A stretch of 64,000 nucleotides of DNA from CBDCWT01 sp965223305 (GTDB lineage: Bacteria; Planctomycetota; Planctomycetia; Pirellulales; Pirellulaceae), in NCBI GenBank assembly GCA_965223305.1, contig CBDCWT010000022.1, forward strand, positions 1 through 64,000, read 5' to 3'. How positions within the stretch are numbered: the stretch's first letter is position 1; the number at the start of each line of letters is the position of its first letter. Positions 1 through 8,585 of the stretch are shown piece by piece. The notes under the pieces were generated by a model. The model saw only the letters and a program-made list of their open reading frames with translations, made no database searches and was not told the DNA's origin. A program made the position numbers and the translations under genes.

Positions 1-1043
1 AACCTCGGTTTACCGGGTGGCAGCTCGTACTCGTAGACCGACTGCAGCCCCAGGTCGCCAGTCACTTCGACCGCCGTCAGGTTGTCGATCAACACCTCGA
101 GCTCCTGATCGCGTGTCCAAGTCGCCGCGGCCTGCAGGCGTTTCGCCAAGCGGGCTTTCTCCGAGTTGTCAAACCTGCCAGCGCGAACGATCAGGAAATC
201 CTCAAAGGGCAACAACCCGCCCACAGTGCCAGCCGCGGCTCGGTAATCCTCCAAACCAGCCGGACGAGCCTTCTCGCGCAGCAGGTTGGGACCGTTGACG
301 GCCAAGTTGCGCTTCGGTTGCAGGGGCTGCAGCACTGTGGTGGCCCCGAGCGTCTCGTCGCTCTGGAGCGGACTGACCGGCAAGTTGACGGCCGCCCCAC
401 GCTGATGCTGCTCGTGCTGAGAAACCGCGGTCACCTTCCGCACGGCCGCAAAGCGGGGCGCATAAACACAGACATCGTTGCTGTGATCGACCTGGATCTC
501 GCCGCCGAGAGTGTGGTAGTGCACCACCGTGTCCCCAGCGTGCAGGCCTTGAACCGTCCAATCGCGCCGGACGACCACCTCCGGATCCCGATCTCCACCG
601 TTGCAAAGGTATTCGTCAACACGTGGGCGGTACGGTCCGCAGGCCAGACACTGGCCGCCCGTGCAGCTGCCGCCTTGAGCGCCGGCGCACAGCGGAGAAG
701 CAAAGGTGTCGACCGTGGGCGGCGCGTACGTCGCGACCGGGTCACCGTGCGAGACCAGTGCAATCGTGCGGCCGTTCGGCGGGGCAGGGGAGGGGGGAGC
801 CGCTGGCTGAGCCGAGTCGGTGACGAATTGTCCAGCTGTCGACCTACTTGTTGGAGCCACGGCTGCCAGTTGCTGGTTCCTTGCCGTCGCGGCCGGTGGT
901 CGTTTGGCAACGACGTGCTGCGACTGCGGTAGCGACTGGCACGAGCAAGAGCTGAGCATCACGCCAGCCAATAATACAGCTCGAATGACAGGCCAACACC
1001 AGAGGCCCGCCAGTCGTTCGCATTGTTCGCGTGCTGTCGTCAT
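1..1043 (-). CDS. Planctomycete lipoprotein, 3' end outside the window
   Basis: I read one open frame from an ATG at 1043 to the left edge, 347 codons without a stop. Residues 12-33 are hydrophobic and end in a lipobox-like SSCSC, so the product is probably exported and lipidated. After a Pro/Ala-rich linker comes a Cys-rich patch (LCAGAQGG, CTGGQCLACGPYRPR) and then a segment with DEYLCNGGDRD and VCVYAPRFAAVRKV. I recall this segment from planctomycete secreted proteins that carry DUF11-like repeats further downstream, but those repeats would lie outside the window. It is the third gene of a minus-strand set with the two paralogous secreted proteins at 1125 and 2036, and 81 bp separate it from its neighbour. 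Function is unknown. A cell-surface or envelope structural role is inference. Confidence 0.75.
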   Translation of the reverse strand, partial: MTTAREQCERLAGLWCWPVIRAVLLAGVMLSSCSCQSLPQSQHVVAKRPPAATARNQQLAAVAPTSRSTAGQFVTDSAQPAAPPSPAPPNGRTIALVSHGDPVATYAPPTVDTFASPLCAGAQGGSCTGGQCLACGPYRPRVDEYLCNGGDRDPEVVVRRDWTVQGLHAGDTVVHYHTLGGEIQVDHSNDVCVYAPRFAAVRKVTAVSQHEQHQRGAAVNLPVSPLQSDETLGATTVLQPLQPKRNLAVNGPNLLREKARPAGLEDYRAAAGTVGGLLPFEDFLIVRAGRFDNSEKARLAKRLQAAATWTRDQELEVLIDNLTAVEVTGDLGLQSVYEYELPPGKPR

Positions 1044-1124
1044 CAGTTTGCGTGCCGCTGTCGTTTCTTTCGCTCTGTTTGGTTTCGAAGACGCCTTCCC
1101 GCTGGCAGCAGGTCGACCGCAAAA

Positions 1125-1988
1125 CTAGGGGACAATCAGCCTGGCAGGTACAGTCGCCCTGGTCGCCGGAGCATTTGGGATTCGCAGCCGCGGGACATCG
1201 CGCCCATGCCTCTCGATCGCCGCTTGTGTGTCGGTATGTGCGGACTCGAGTTGCTCGTCGGAGTACAAGATCACCGGCGCGTGGCCGTACCCCAAACCAA
1301 CCTGGCCTTCGTCCAAGTCCGGGAGACGAGATCCCATCCGCATAATGGCCACGGGTTTACCGAGCCGATCGGCAGCCCGCAGTGGATCTTCACTGGGGCC
1401 CACCTCATAGTAACGCTGCTCACCAGCCGTATCCGCGTGCCCCAAGGCTGTCGCGGTGTCTTCCAGGTAAATGACTCGTGTCACAAACTTACCGGACAAG
1501 GCCAGCTCTAGCTCCTCTTGCGTAAACTGGACTGGAATCGGAAAACGTAGCTCGAGACCAGGCGGGGGATAGATCCGGTTGATCAATTCAACAGTCGGAA
1601 AGACCTCTTGGCCAGGGTGGAAGGGGATTTCGGTGATCTTCAGTTGATAGACGCTGCCGACCTGCATACCGGCCACCATGCGCCCCCGTTGGGACTCGCC
1701 AAAGTGCCCTGCAACTTGGACGGCAATCCGAGCACCCTCTGGTACGAGGATCTCGAGCGGTTGAGAGTAACACTGCAGCGAAGGCATCCGCTGCAACTGG
1801 CCCGCAGCCACGGTGCCAGGCGGCGAGTTCGCAGAATGAAGGTAGTGGATGGGCGGGCGTTGTGCGGAACTCACTGTCGTCACAGACAGCAAGGCAACCA
1901 GGGTTAGACCAACGATCTGTAGATAGCAGGCCACAGGGCAGCTCACTTCCGATCGGTTCCAGGGTGGTCGCTGGGCAGTCGACAGCAC
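1125..1988 (-). CDS. Secreted protein, paralogue of the adjacent upstream gene
   Basis: This 287-residue protein starts at a GTG. A hydrophobic stretch near residues 20-43 ending in VSSA looks like a signal peptide. The body aligns with the neighbour at 2036-3151: both have a Gln/Cys segment followed by a predicted beta-rich stretch, YQLKIT versus YRLKLT, a conserved core (IPVQFTQEEL versus IPIQFTEEDL, then GKFVTRVIYLED versus GNFVTKVIFLPD) and a closing segment DPLRAADRLG versus DPIKEADRRG. The two genes therefore arose by duplication. I know the family only as uncharacterised planctomycete secreted proteins. A perfect 10-bp inverted repeat lies directly upstream of the start, and no clear ribosome binding site is visible, so the start is uncertain. 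Confidence 0.8.
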   Translation of the reverse strand: MLSTAQRPPWNRSEVSCPVACYLQIVGLTLVALLSVTTVSSAQRPPIHYLHSANSPPGTVAAGQLQRMPSLQCYSQPLEILVPEGARIAVQVAGHFGESQRGRMVAGMQVGSVYQLKITEIPFHPGQEVFPTVELINRIYPPPGLELRFPIPVQFTQEELELALSGKFVTRVIYLEDTATALGHADTAGEQRYYEVGPSEDPLRAADRLGKPVAIMRMGSRLPDLDEGQVGLGYGHAPVILYSDEQLESAHTDTQAAIERHGRDVPRLRIPNAPATRATVPARLIVP

Positions 1989-2021
1989 AACCCCGGGGAA
2001 CGCGGCACCGCCCCCGGGGTT
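1989..2021 (-). promoter_or_regulatory. Perfect intercistronic stem-loop
   Basis: Arms AACCCCGGGG (1989-1998 read on the plus strand) and CCCCGGGGTT (2012-2021) are perfect complements around a 13-nt loop. The element fills most of the 47-bp gap between the two paralogous secreted-protein genes and ends at the start codon of the second. No T tract follows, so it is more likely a translation-blocking or mRNA-processing hairpin than a terminator. That role is inference. Confidence 0.6.
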
Positions 2022-2035
2022 GTCGGTGCTGTTGA

Positions 2036-3151
2036 CTAGTGAACGACGCGCATGCGGTCGGCTCTAGGTTGAGCGAACGGCAGCGTCGGATGAATGTGCT
2101 GCTCGCGAATGCGCACGTGGCTAGGCGGCTTCGGGTAACTGTAGCCCGGCATCTCGCGAACGTGGATCTTCAGCCTCTCGGTGGGACCCGGCAGGTGCTG
2201 ACGCGTGTGGTTCTTCATCACATGCTTCTGCATTCCAGCTGGCCGGCCCAGCGGAATATGCGGAGGACCGGGTAAGCCGATGGGCGTACCGACCGAAGGC
2301 ATACCCCACTGCGGTGCTGTCAATCCGGATGCGTAAGCGGGAGTCAGTCCCGTGGGGCCAAGGTATGAACCGGCCATCGGCGTCGGACTACCATCAGTGA
2401 CCACGCTACCGGAGTAGCCTGGTGTGGACGTGCGGTTGGCGTACGAAGCAGCAATCACTTCGCCGGCTCCGATCTCGCCAGGCATCTCGATATCTTTGTT
2501 GCCCAACCGGACGACACACATGATCGAGCCACGGCGATCGGCTTCTTTGATCGGATCGATGCCCGGATCGAGACGCGTGCTGACCAACGTCTCGACGCCT
2601 GCCAGTGCCATCTCCTGAAACTCAGCATCGGGTAGGAAAATGACCTTGGTGACGAAGTTCCCACTCTGCACCTGGTCGAGATCCTCTTCGGTGAACTGGA
2701 TCGGGATGGCGTTGTGAGCCAGGTAGGCTGAGGTCCGCGGCGTCACGGGACCGATTTCCAGTGACGGATACAACTCCACACCTTCGCGCGACGCGATGTT
2801 TGTTAGCTTCAGGCGATAGATGCCACCGTGCGGAAAGTTCTTCCGCCCGGGCAACACCAGGGGATCCGAGTCAAACTGGCTGACTCCGGTGACGTCCCAG
2901 CGGATCTGCATTCCTTCGGGGCGACTAAAGAGCACTTGCACTGAGCTGCAACCGGCAGCCCCGAGGCCCAGCATCTGGACGGAGGAAGCTGGGTAGATTG
3001 GCGATAGGACACCCGGTCCAGGGCCTCCCACGCCGGGTCCAGGTTGGTGGAGTCGGTGGGAAGGGGGCAGGTTGTAGGTCCTTAACCCATCGCCCAGCGC
3101 CGTTGCCGACACGGCAACCAGCACTACGAAAAACGTCATACGGATCTTCAT
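2036..3151 (-). CDS. Secreted protein, paralogue of the adjacent downstream gene
   Basis: A 371-residue protein starting MKIRMTFFVVLVAVSATALG, a clear signal peptide. It shares the core of the 287-residue downstream paralogue (IPIQFTEEDL, GNFVTKVIFLPD, DPIKEADRRG). It carries an extra C-terminal region of about 120 residues rich in Pro, Gly, His and Arg that ends with several short His/Arg-rich blocks. It is the first gene of the three-gene minus-strand set and is divergent from the LolA-like gene at 3440 across a 288-bp gap. The function is unknown. The tail could mediate surface or matrix binding, which is inference. Confidence 0.8.
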   Translation of the reverse strand: MKIRMTFFVVLVAVSATALGDGLRTYNLPPSHRLHQPGPGVGGPGPGVLSPIYPASSVQMLGLGAAGCSSVQVLFSRPEGMQIRWDVTGVSQFDSDPLVLPGRKNFPHGGIYRLKLTNIASREGVELYPSLEIGPVTPRTSAYLAHNAIPIQFTEEDLDQVQSGNFVTKVIFLPDAEFQEMALAGVETLVSTRLDPGIDPIKEADRRGSIMCVVRLGNKDIEMPGEIGAGEVIAASYANRTSTPGYSGSVVTDGSPTPMAGSYLGPTGLTPAYASGLTAPQWGMPSVGTPIGLPGPPHIPLGRPAGMQKHVMKNHTRQHLPGPTERLKIHVREMPGYSYPKPPSHVRIREQHIHPTLPFAQPRADRMRVVH

Positions 3152-3439
3152 AATGTCCCCCTACCTGTCGCTGGAACGCCGTCGAAACCCGCTCCGGCCT
3201 CGGCTTGTTCTCGGGTCGTTTCGTCGTGCTTATCGAGCCACTGGGTTGCTGTGTGCCCTGTCGGCACAAGGCAGTACAATCCGGTCCTACAGGGACCCTG
3301 CGGTGCGCAGTGGTTCGCCATGGGCTAGAAGCAAAAATGCACACAGCATGCTCATCGCCGAAGCAAACCTTGCTTCTGCCTGAGGGTATGTTCGGCCTGA
3401 TACAACACAATTCTTTGGCAAAACCATCACAACCGCGCG
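3152..3439. promoter_or_regulatory. Divergent intergenic region with a short dyad
   Basis: This gap must hold the promoters of the minus-strand secreted-protein set and the plus-strand LolA-like gene. A dyad TGTGCC-n5-GGCACA at 3252-3268 is the only symmetric site I can point to, and TACAAT follows at 3275-3280 as a possible -10. Operator function is a guess. Confidence 0.25.
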
Positions 3440-4366
3440 ATGAGACATAGATTGCCTATTCTCTCCCGGACCGGCCTCGTGTTGGCCGTGGTTCTCACGC
3501 TTTTCACGGCGCAACTTGGTGCACAGCCGTCCACGCCGACGGCCACAGAGCTGATTCACCAAGCAGCACAAAACCTGGCTCACCAGCCCGCGCTGGAAGC
3601 AAAGTTGAGGCAAACGGTTACGCTGTTCGGCCAGTCTCTGCGCGGGTCGGGCAGCTATCGCCAGTTGATTGTCGGCGACAACAAGATGTTTCGGCTGGAA
3701 ATGAAGTTGGCAGTAGCTGATACGACGACCAGCCTGCTGCAAGTTTGCGACGGCACAACACTCTGGGAGAAACGGGATTTGGGTACATCCCAGCAGCAGG
3801 GCTATTTGATGATTCGGCCTTTTCGTGAGCTTGTGCAGCAGGAAGGACTGGTCGAATCCGGATTGGTGTGGATGGCCGTCGGTGGGCTCGATCAGCTGTT
3901 ACGGGGACTGAACCAGAGCTTCCAGTTTGAGGCCCCCATTCCCCGCAGCGTCGGCACGGCAAAACTCCCGGTCTGGGAACTTCGTGGGCACTGGAAAGCT
4001 GAGATGATCACTCGTTTCTTGCCCGAAGGTTCCACGCCGTCCGGAGACTGGGATCGGCTACCGGAGCATCTGCCTCACCGCGTCGTGCTGACATTGGGGC
4101 GCGACCAACAACTGCCGCTGTTCCCTTATCGCATCGAGTATCTGCGACAGCTGCCAGAGCCGGTTGAGCAGACAGCCGTTGTGAGCGAACCGCAACACCG
4201 GCGGCTGGCGAGCATTCAACTGTATGAGGTCCAACGATACGCCAACATGGACCCGCAACACTTCGTTTTTCAGATCGACAAGCAAACGCCGGTCGAAGAC
4301 ATGTCTGAACGGTATCTGGCGTGGCTGCAAGCTCGGAGAGGGCAGGGGGGGAGAGGGGATGAGTAA
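3440..4366 (+). CDS. Exported LolA-like protein
   Basis: The 308-residue product begins with a basic stretch and a hydrophobic segment ending in AQLGAQ (about residues 10-30), a signal peptide. The body has the alternating pattern of the LolA/LppX fold: an N-terminal helix (ELIHQAAQNL), then strands with LRQTVTLFGQSLRGSGSY, FRLEMKLAV and LLQVCDGTTLWEKR. LolA-type proteins carry lipids or lipoproteins across the periplasm, but the substrate here cannot be read. The last residues (about RRGQGGRGDE) and the stop codon lie inside an intergenic repeat that recurs at 4789, so the C-terminus has been remodelled by the repeat. No other Lol gene is nearby. Confidence 0.75.
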   Translation: MRHRLPILSRTGLVLAVVLTLFTAQLGAQPSTPTATELIHQAAQNLAHQPALEAKLRQTVTLFGQSLRGSGSYRQLIVGDNKMFRLEMKLAVADTTTSLLQVCDGTTLWEKRDLGTSQQQGYLMIRPFRELVQQEGLVESGLVWMAVGGLDQLLRGLNQSFQFEAPIPRSVGTAKLPVWELRGHWKAEMITRFLPEGSTPSGDWDRLPEHLPHRVVLTLGRDQQLPLFPYRIEYLRQLPEPVEQTAVVSEPQHRRLASIQLYEVQRYANMDPQHFVFQIDKQTPVEDMSERYLAWLQARRGQGGRGDE

Positions 4367-4578
4367 GACGAGATGCTGATCCACCTTCTTGAGTAGGCCG
4401 GAACAAGCGGCGAGAGAGGTGCCCGTTTCTCGGCCTGGCTGACCGCCGCGCAGTTCCGGCGGGACCGTCTGTTCGCTGCGTGGTTGGTCATTTCGCCAAG
4501 CGTGTGCCGGAACGGCGCGGCGTCGAGACGGTACGCAGATGGTCGTCTACTGCGCCGCTTGTTCCGGCCTACCTTTCT
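4336..4578. repeat. Intergenic repeat unit, first copy
   Basis: About 240 bp, starting GAGAGGGCAGGGGGG and ending after TTGTTCCGGCCTACCTTTC. It recurs at 4789 with minor differences. Internally it holds outward-facing GTAGGCCGGAACAAGCGGCG and its reverse complement, which are also seen near 32131, 32420, 48025 and 48299. The first 31 bp overlap the end of the LolA-like gene. Confidence 0.85.
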
Positions 4579-4788
4579 TTTGAGTTAGTGCGTGATTTCG
4601 TCTTTCTTTACTCTCCCCTCGGGGAGAGTCGGCCCGAAGGGCCGGAGAGGAGGGCACTCGCCGGACGCTACGCGTCGGTTCTGCTGGGAACCGTGGGCTA
4701 ACGCCGGCTAACGCCCAGCGGCTGATTTGGAGCGCAGTGGAAGCCAGTGTTTGGTGGATTGCATGAAACGCAAAGCTGCACAGCCTTC
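4579..4788. repeat. Fragments of other intergenic repeat families
   Basis: The spacer between the two 240-bp copies carries the CTCCCCTCGGGGAGAGTCGGCCC module near 4614 and a reverse copy of the module ending GCGTTAGCCCACGGTT near 4690-4730. No credible gene is present. Confidence 0.7.
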
Positions 4789-5032
4789 GAGAGGGCAGGG
4801 GGGGAGAGGGGATGAGTAAGACGGATGCTGATCCACCTTCTTGAGTAGGCCGGAACAAGCGGCGAGAGAAGTGCCCATCTCTCGCCTGGCTAACCGCCGC
4901 GCAGTTCCGGCGGGACCGTCTGTTCGCGGCGTGGTTGGGCATTTCGCTCGAGCGTGCGCCGGATCGGCGCGGCGTGGAAAACGGTTCGCAGATAGTCGTC
5001 TACTGCGCTGCTTGTTCCGGCCTACCTTTCTC
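4789..5032. repeat. Intergenic repeat unit, second copy
   Basis: Second copy of the unit at 4336, offset by 453 bp. It differs at scattered bases, so the duplication is not brand new. The remainder up to 5207 holds another fragment (GCACGCGGAGCGTGCC) and no gene. Confidence 0.85.
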
Positions 5033-5207
5033 CTGCCGAGCCGCGGGTCGCAGGAAGGAAGCAGTATCGGTTTCGGGAGGCGGACGGCACGCGGAGCGTG
5101 CCTGCTACTTTGGGGAGCCGGGTTGTTGAAGGGAGTTAGGCCCACCGTCTATGATGACTACCTAACAAATCTCCAAAAAAAGCTGCTTGTAAGTCATCGC
5201 CGGTCCT

Positions 5208-5861
5208 TTGTCCCGCATTTTTCTCGCCCTCGCCCTGTTCGCGACCAGCCTTTTGATGGGCAACCTGGTGCTCGCCTTCCTCTTGGGCGATTTCGGTGCC
5301 AAGTCCCGAGACTATTCTCGAGCGCGACAAGCTGTCGCCGTGGCCGAACAAGCTCCGCATACGGAGCCGCAGGAGCTGGACAGCCTGAGGGCCGATCTCG
5401 AGCGCAGCGGAACGGAACTCGCACGGCGACGCAACCAGTTCTGGCCACACATCTGGTTGGGGATCGCCGCCAGCCTCATCGCGCTACTGGTGAACAGCAT
5501 CTCGATCACCTACTTCATCGGGACCGTGCGCTGGTGCCGGGAGGTCGCAGATGCATATAGCATGTCTGACGAGCTGCCGGCGCGAGCCAATGGCCTCAAG
5601 CGGCAAGCATTCGCCTGGGCACTTGCCGGCATCTTGCTCACGCTTGCCATCGCGGCAACGGGGGGCGCAGCCGATCCGTTCTCCAGCAGCGCCAGGCCAG
5701 ACAACTGGGTTCAATCACATTGGATGTTGGCGATGGGGGGTGTGTTGCTGATTGCGGCGGCCTTCTACTTCCAGCTGACAGCCGTCCGGAGCAATCATGA
5801 AGTCATCCAGGAAGTACTGGCGGAGGCAGACCGGATTCGAAGACAGCGATCCGAAGCGTGA
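5208..5861 (+). CDS. Small integral membrane protein, unknown function
   Basis: A 217-residue protein with four predicted membrane segments: about 5-27, 84-108, 142-160 and 178-197. A charged loop with possible coiled-coil character (about 36-75) follows the first segment. The track start is a TTG at 5208, just after an in-frame stop at 5190. The ATG at 5256 is an alternative that would remove most of the first helix. No family is recognised. The C-terminus (LAEADRIRRQRSEA) is charged and probably cytoplasmic. Confidence 0.6.
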   Translation: MSRIFLALALFATSLLMGNLVLAFLLGDFGAKSRDYSRARQAVAVAEQAPHTEPQELDSLRADLERSGTELARRRNQFWPHIWLGIAASLIALLVNSISITYFIGTVRWCREVADAYSMSDELPARANGLKRQAFAWALAGILLTLAIAATGGAADPFSSSARPDNWVQSHWMLAMGGVLLIAAAFYFQLTAVRSNHEVIQEVLAEADRIRRQRSEA

Positions 5862-6127
5862 GCCCACTTTACTCCCAGCGCGGCCTTTGGCCGCAACCAA
5901 AGTCCCTTCTCCCCGGCAGGGAGAAGGTGGCCGAAGGCCGGAGGGGGGAGCCAGAGTGAAAACTTGCGCACGGCGCGAAGACTTTGACTATTAGTAGCAC
6001 GAAGTGCGTCGAGAGAAGTCGCCAGTGTTCTTCTGGAAAGTAGCAGAGTCCGGAAGGTTGACAGGACCACCTGGCGCTGACGAACCGCGCGGCCATTGCT
6101 AGTGAGTAATCGAGGTAAGGACTTCTT
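5862..6127. repeat. Intergenic region with repeat remnant before dtd
   Basis: Contains one degenerate copy of the CCCTTCTCCCCGGCAGGGAG module near 5903. The dtd promoter must lie in the remainder, but I see no convincing -35/-10 pair. Confidence 0.4.
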
Positions 6128-6577
6128 ATGCGGGCCTGCGTCCAACGTGTTCTCGAGTCGAGCGTGAAAGTCGAAGGCGAAGTGGTCGGTCGGATTGGTC
6201 GTGGTCTGTTGGTACTGTTAGGAGTTGGGCAGCAGGACGCAGAGAGGGATGCACGTTGGTTGGCGGAGCGGATTGTGGGATTGAGGGTGTTCGAGGACAG
6301 CGACGGGAAGATGAATCTCTCGTTGGCGGAGATCCAGGGCGCGATGCTCGTAGTCAGCCAATTCACGCTCTACGGTGACTGCCGCAAGGGGCGCCGACCG
6401 AGTTTCAGCGCGGCTGCGCCGCCGGAGCTCGCCGAGCGGCTTTATGAGACGTTCATTGCCGCAGTCGGGGTGCAGGGCGTTGAGGTGGCGGCTGGGCAGT
6501 TTCAGGCTCACATGGAGGTCGACCTGATCAACGACGGCCCGGTGACTTTGCTGTTGGATAGCGGCAAGCTGTTTTAG
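6128..6577 (+). CDS. dtd: D-aminoacyl-tRNA deacylase
   Basis: The product hydrolyses D-amino acids from mischarged tRNA. The 149-residue length is normal for the bacterial enzyme. Visible signatures are the N-terminal MRACVQRV, the catalytic-cleft motif SQFTLYGD and the C-terminal GPVTLLLDS, which contains the cross-subunit Gly-Pro motif. A GGTAAGGA sequence precedes the ATG. The gene is monocistronic here, and its stop lies 9 bp from the convergent stop of the DUF457-like gene. Confidence 0.95.
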   Translation: MRACVQRVLESSVKVEGEVVGRIGRGLLVLLGVGQQDAERDARWLAERIVGLRVFEDSDGKMNLSLAEIQGAMLVVSQFTLYGDCRKGRRPSFSAAAPPELAERLYETFIAAVGVQGVEVAAGQFQAHMEVDLINDGPVTLLLDSGKLF

Positions 6578-6586
6578 CGCCGACGA

Positions 6587-7390
6587 TCACCGCAGCTGTT
6601 TTCCCACAGGCGAAGGGACCAGACCAGGGAGCGGCGGCAGGGCAGGAGGGGCATCGGCAGGAGACTGAGGGAGCGGTGGTTGCTGAGCGCTCGGCCGGGT
6701 TGGCTCGGCCTGTCGAGCCACTCGTTCCAGGAGTTGCGGGTCGATCCCGAATCTCTCCATCCACACAGGGTCGCCCATCACAACGAGTATCAGCAGAACT
6801 AGTTTCGCATACACCGAGATGTTGCCCCACAAGCTGCGCCCCCAGAACTTCAACGCCGTGCCGAAGGACCGCTTGAACCGGAGTCGTCCGTGGCGAACCT
6901 GAACGCTCCAAATCTCATCCAGCACAAGGTGTGAAAGAAATCCAAGCACGACGGCGCCGGTCTTGAACAGTCGGAACGTCATGTCTTCGCAACTACACAC
7001 CATGAACGCCAGCAAACCGACGATCGCGGCAGCCGGTATGCTGTGCCACATACCACGGTGCACGGTGTACCTTTTGAAAATCTCCGCGACACCAAAACGG
7101 ATTCCCACATAAATCAACCCACCCACGAAGACCATCATCTCCTGAGACCAGCCCAGGTGACGAAAGCGGTCCATCATCAACATAGGGATCACAGCCGCCG
7201 AAAACGCCGTCATCTCACGGACAGGAACCCCCGAATCGCTGTCCAAGTCGGGCAGCATTCCCGACACACTGCAGAGCCCGCCAGCTAGCAGACTCGTGGG
7301 AACCGTGGCACCAAGGAAAAGATGTCCGGCAACAGCGTACCCAGCACCGATGACGGTGCTCGTCGTGATATGTGTCTTGAAGCCCGCCAT
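6587..7390 (-). CDS. DUF457/YdjM-like membrane metal-dependent hydrolase
   Basis: I chose the ATG at 7390 (MAGFKTHITTSTVIG) over the longer frame because the family begins with an MxxxTH-type motif. The protein has about five membrane segments with the family's metal-binding pattern: His in FKTH, DLDSDSG near residue 49, HRGMWHSIP near 115 and SHLVLDEIW near 155. A soluble Pro/Ala/Gln-rich tail of about 50 residues follows. Members are inner-membrane proteins of poorly known activity. Their YdjM relatives in E. coli are SOS-regulated, but I see no LexA box here. Confidence 0.8.
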   Translation of the reverse strand: MAGFKTHITTSTVIGAGYAVAGHLFLGATVPTSLLAGGLCSVSGMLPDLDSDSGVPVREMTAFSAAVIPMLMMDRFRHLGWSQEMMVFVGGLIYVGIRFGVAEIFKRYTVHRGMWHSIPAAAIVGLLAFMVCSCEDMTFRLFKTGAVVLGFLSHLVLDEIWSVQVRHGRLRFKRSFGTALKFWGRSLWGNISVYAKLVLLILVVMGDPVWMERFGIDPQLLERVARQAEPTRPSAQQPPLPQSPADAPPALPPLPGLVPSPVGKQLR

Positions 7391-7539
7391 GGCAATCCAA
7401 CGGGGTGAGTCCTGCACGTGGGCGTCAGCAGGAGCCTGGAATTCGGGCGGGGAGTATAGAGAAACCCACGCGGCTCACGAAGAGCATTCCGGCCGGATTG
7501 CTCTTTGGAAACGGACCGTGATGCGATAAAGTCATTACC

Positions 7540-7707
7540 ACGGCAGTTCCGCCGGCGCGGTTTGGCGCTATAGGCTCGGGGGAGGGCGACGCTCCTGCGG
7601 AGCCGTTTCTCTTGCGCTTTGCGGAGCCTCGCCCTCCCCGACTCGGATGTCCTCCCGAATCGATTCGGGCAACACGGAAGGCCCCCATCGGGCAACAAGG
7701 ACCGACG
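7540..7707. repeat. Direct repeat upstream of the CvpA-like gene
   Basis: Shares CCGGCGCGGTTT, the GGAGCCTCGCCCTCCC core and GGGCA(A/G)CAAGGACC with the region after the gene (8296-8440). The CAAGG at 7696-7700 is the presumed ribosome binding site of the gene at 7708. Confidence 0.6.
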
Positions 7708-8292
7708 ATGCAGATCTACGATGTCATCATGCTGATTGTGCTCGTCTCGACCACGCTTTTCGGCGCTTGGAAGGGATTGGCGTGGCAAGTCGCGTCGCTC
7801 TCCGCGATCTTCTTCAGCTACTATGTCGCCGTCGAGTACCGGGACCCGGTGGCCAGCCAGATCAACGCGGCACCACCTTGGAATGTCTTCCTCGCGATGC
7901 TGCTACTTTACGTCGGCACCTCGTTTCTGATCTGGCTGACTTTCCGTTTTGTCGCCAGCTTCATCGACCGGGTACGCCTGAAGGCGTTCGACCGGCAGAT
8001 CGGAGCCCTCTTCGGGCTGGCCAAGGGGGTCGTCTTGTGCGTGATCATCACGCTGTTCGCGGTCACCCTGCTGGGGGAGGCTCAGCGGCAGACGATCATT
8101 GAGTCCCGCTCGGGATACTATATCGCCCAGCTGCTGGACCAGGCCCACGGCGTGATCCCCAGCGAGATCCACGACATCCTACACCCCTACCTTCACGAGC
8201 CCCTGGACAGGCACCTGGGCCAGGAACCGGACCAGCTGGTTCCGGTCGATCAGATCTTCCAAGCGTTCGATCGCGACAGGGTGACGCGGTAA
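7708..8292 (+). CDS. CvpA family membrane protein
   Basis: The longer frame begins in repeat DNA. I chose the ATG at 7708 (MQIYDVIMLIVL), giving 194 residues. Four membrane helices fit the CvpA family (about 4-22, 28-46, 62-85, 100-124), with the family-typical Gly-Trp/Lys-Gly segment GAWKGLAWQVASL after the first helix and a small-residue run (IGALFGLAKGVVLCVI) in the last. The family is linked to colicin V production and envelope stress in enterobacteria, but its biochemical role is open. The tail is soluble. Similar repeats flank the gene on both sides. Confidence 0.8.
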   Translation: MQIYDVIMLIVLVSTTLFGAWKGLAWQVASLSAIFFSYYVAVEYRDPVASQINAAPPWNVFLAMLLLYVGTSFLIWLTFRFVASFIDRVRLKAFDRQIGALFGLAKGVVLCVIITLFAVTLLGEAQRQTIIESRSGYYIAQLLDQAHGVIPSEIHDILHPYLHEPLDRHLGQEPDQLVPVDQIFQAFDRDRVTR

Positions 8293-8295
8293 GCT

Positions 8296-8440
8296 CGGCT
8301 CAGCCGGCGCGGTTTTGGGGCCGGGCGCGCGACGCTCGGTGGAGCTTGTTTGCGGCTCGGCAGGAGCCTCGCCCTCCCGAGTCGATTCGGCGAACCCTTG
8401 GCAAACTCGGCGACCCCTTGGGCAGCAAGGACCCATCTCG
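8296..8440. repeat. Direct repeat downstream of the CvpA-like gene
   Basis: Copy of the 7540 element: CCGGCGCGGTTTTGG, then CGGCTCGGCAGGAGCC, then GGGCAGCAAGGACCC. The rest up to 8585 shows no gene. Confidence 0.6.
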
Positions 8441-8585
8441 GAATCGATTTCGGCGACCCACAAAAACCCCGGGAAAATCGACCCTGCTACCGAACATAAG
8501 AAACATTATCGGACGTTGTGCTCAGTCGCGATCCAGCGATTCGATCAGTTCTTCCAACCTCTTACCCAGTGCAAACCCGCCAGCT

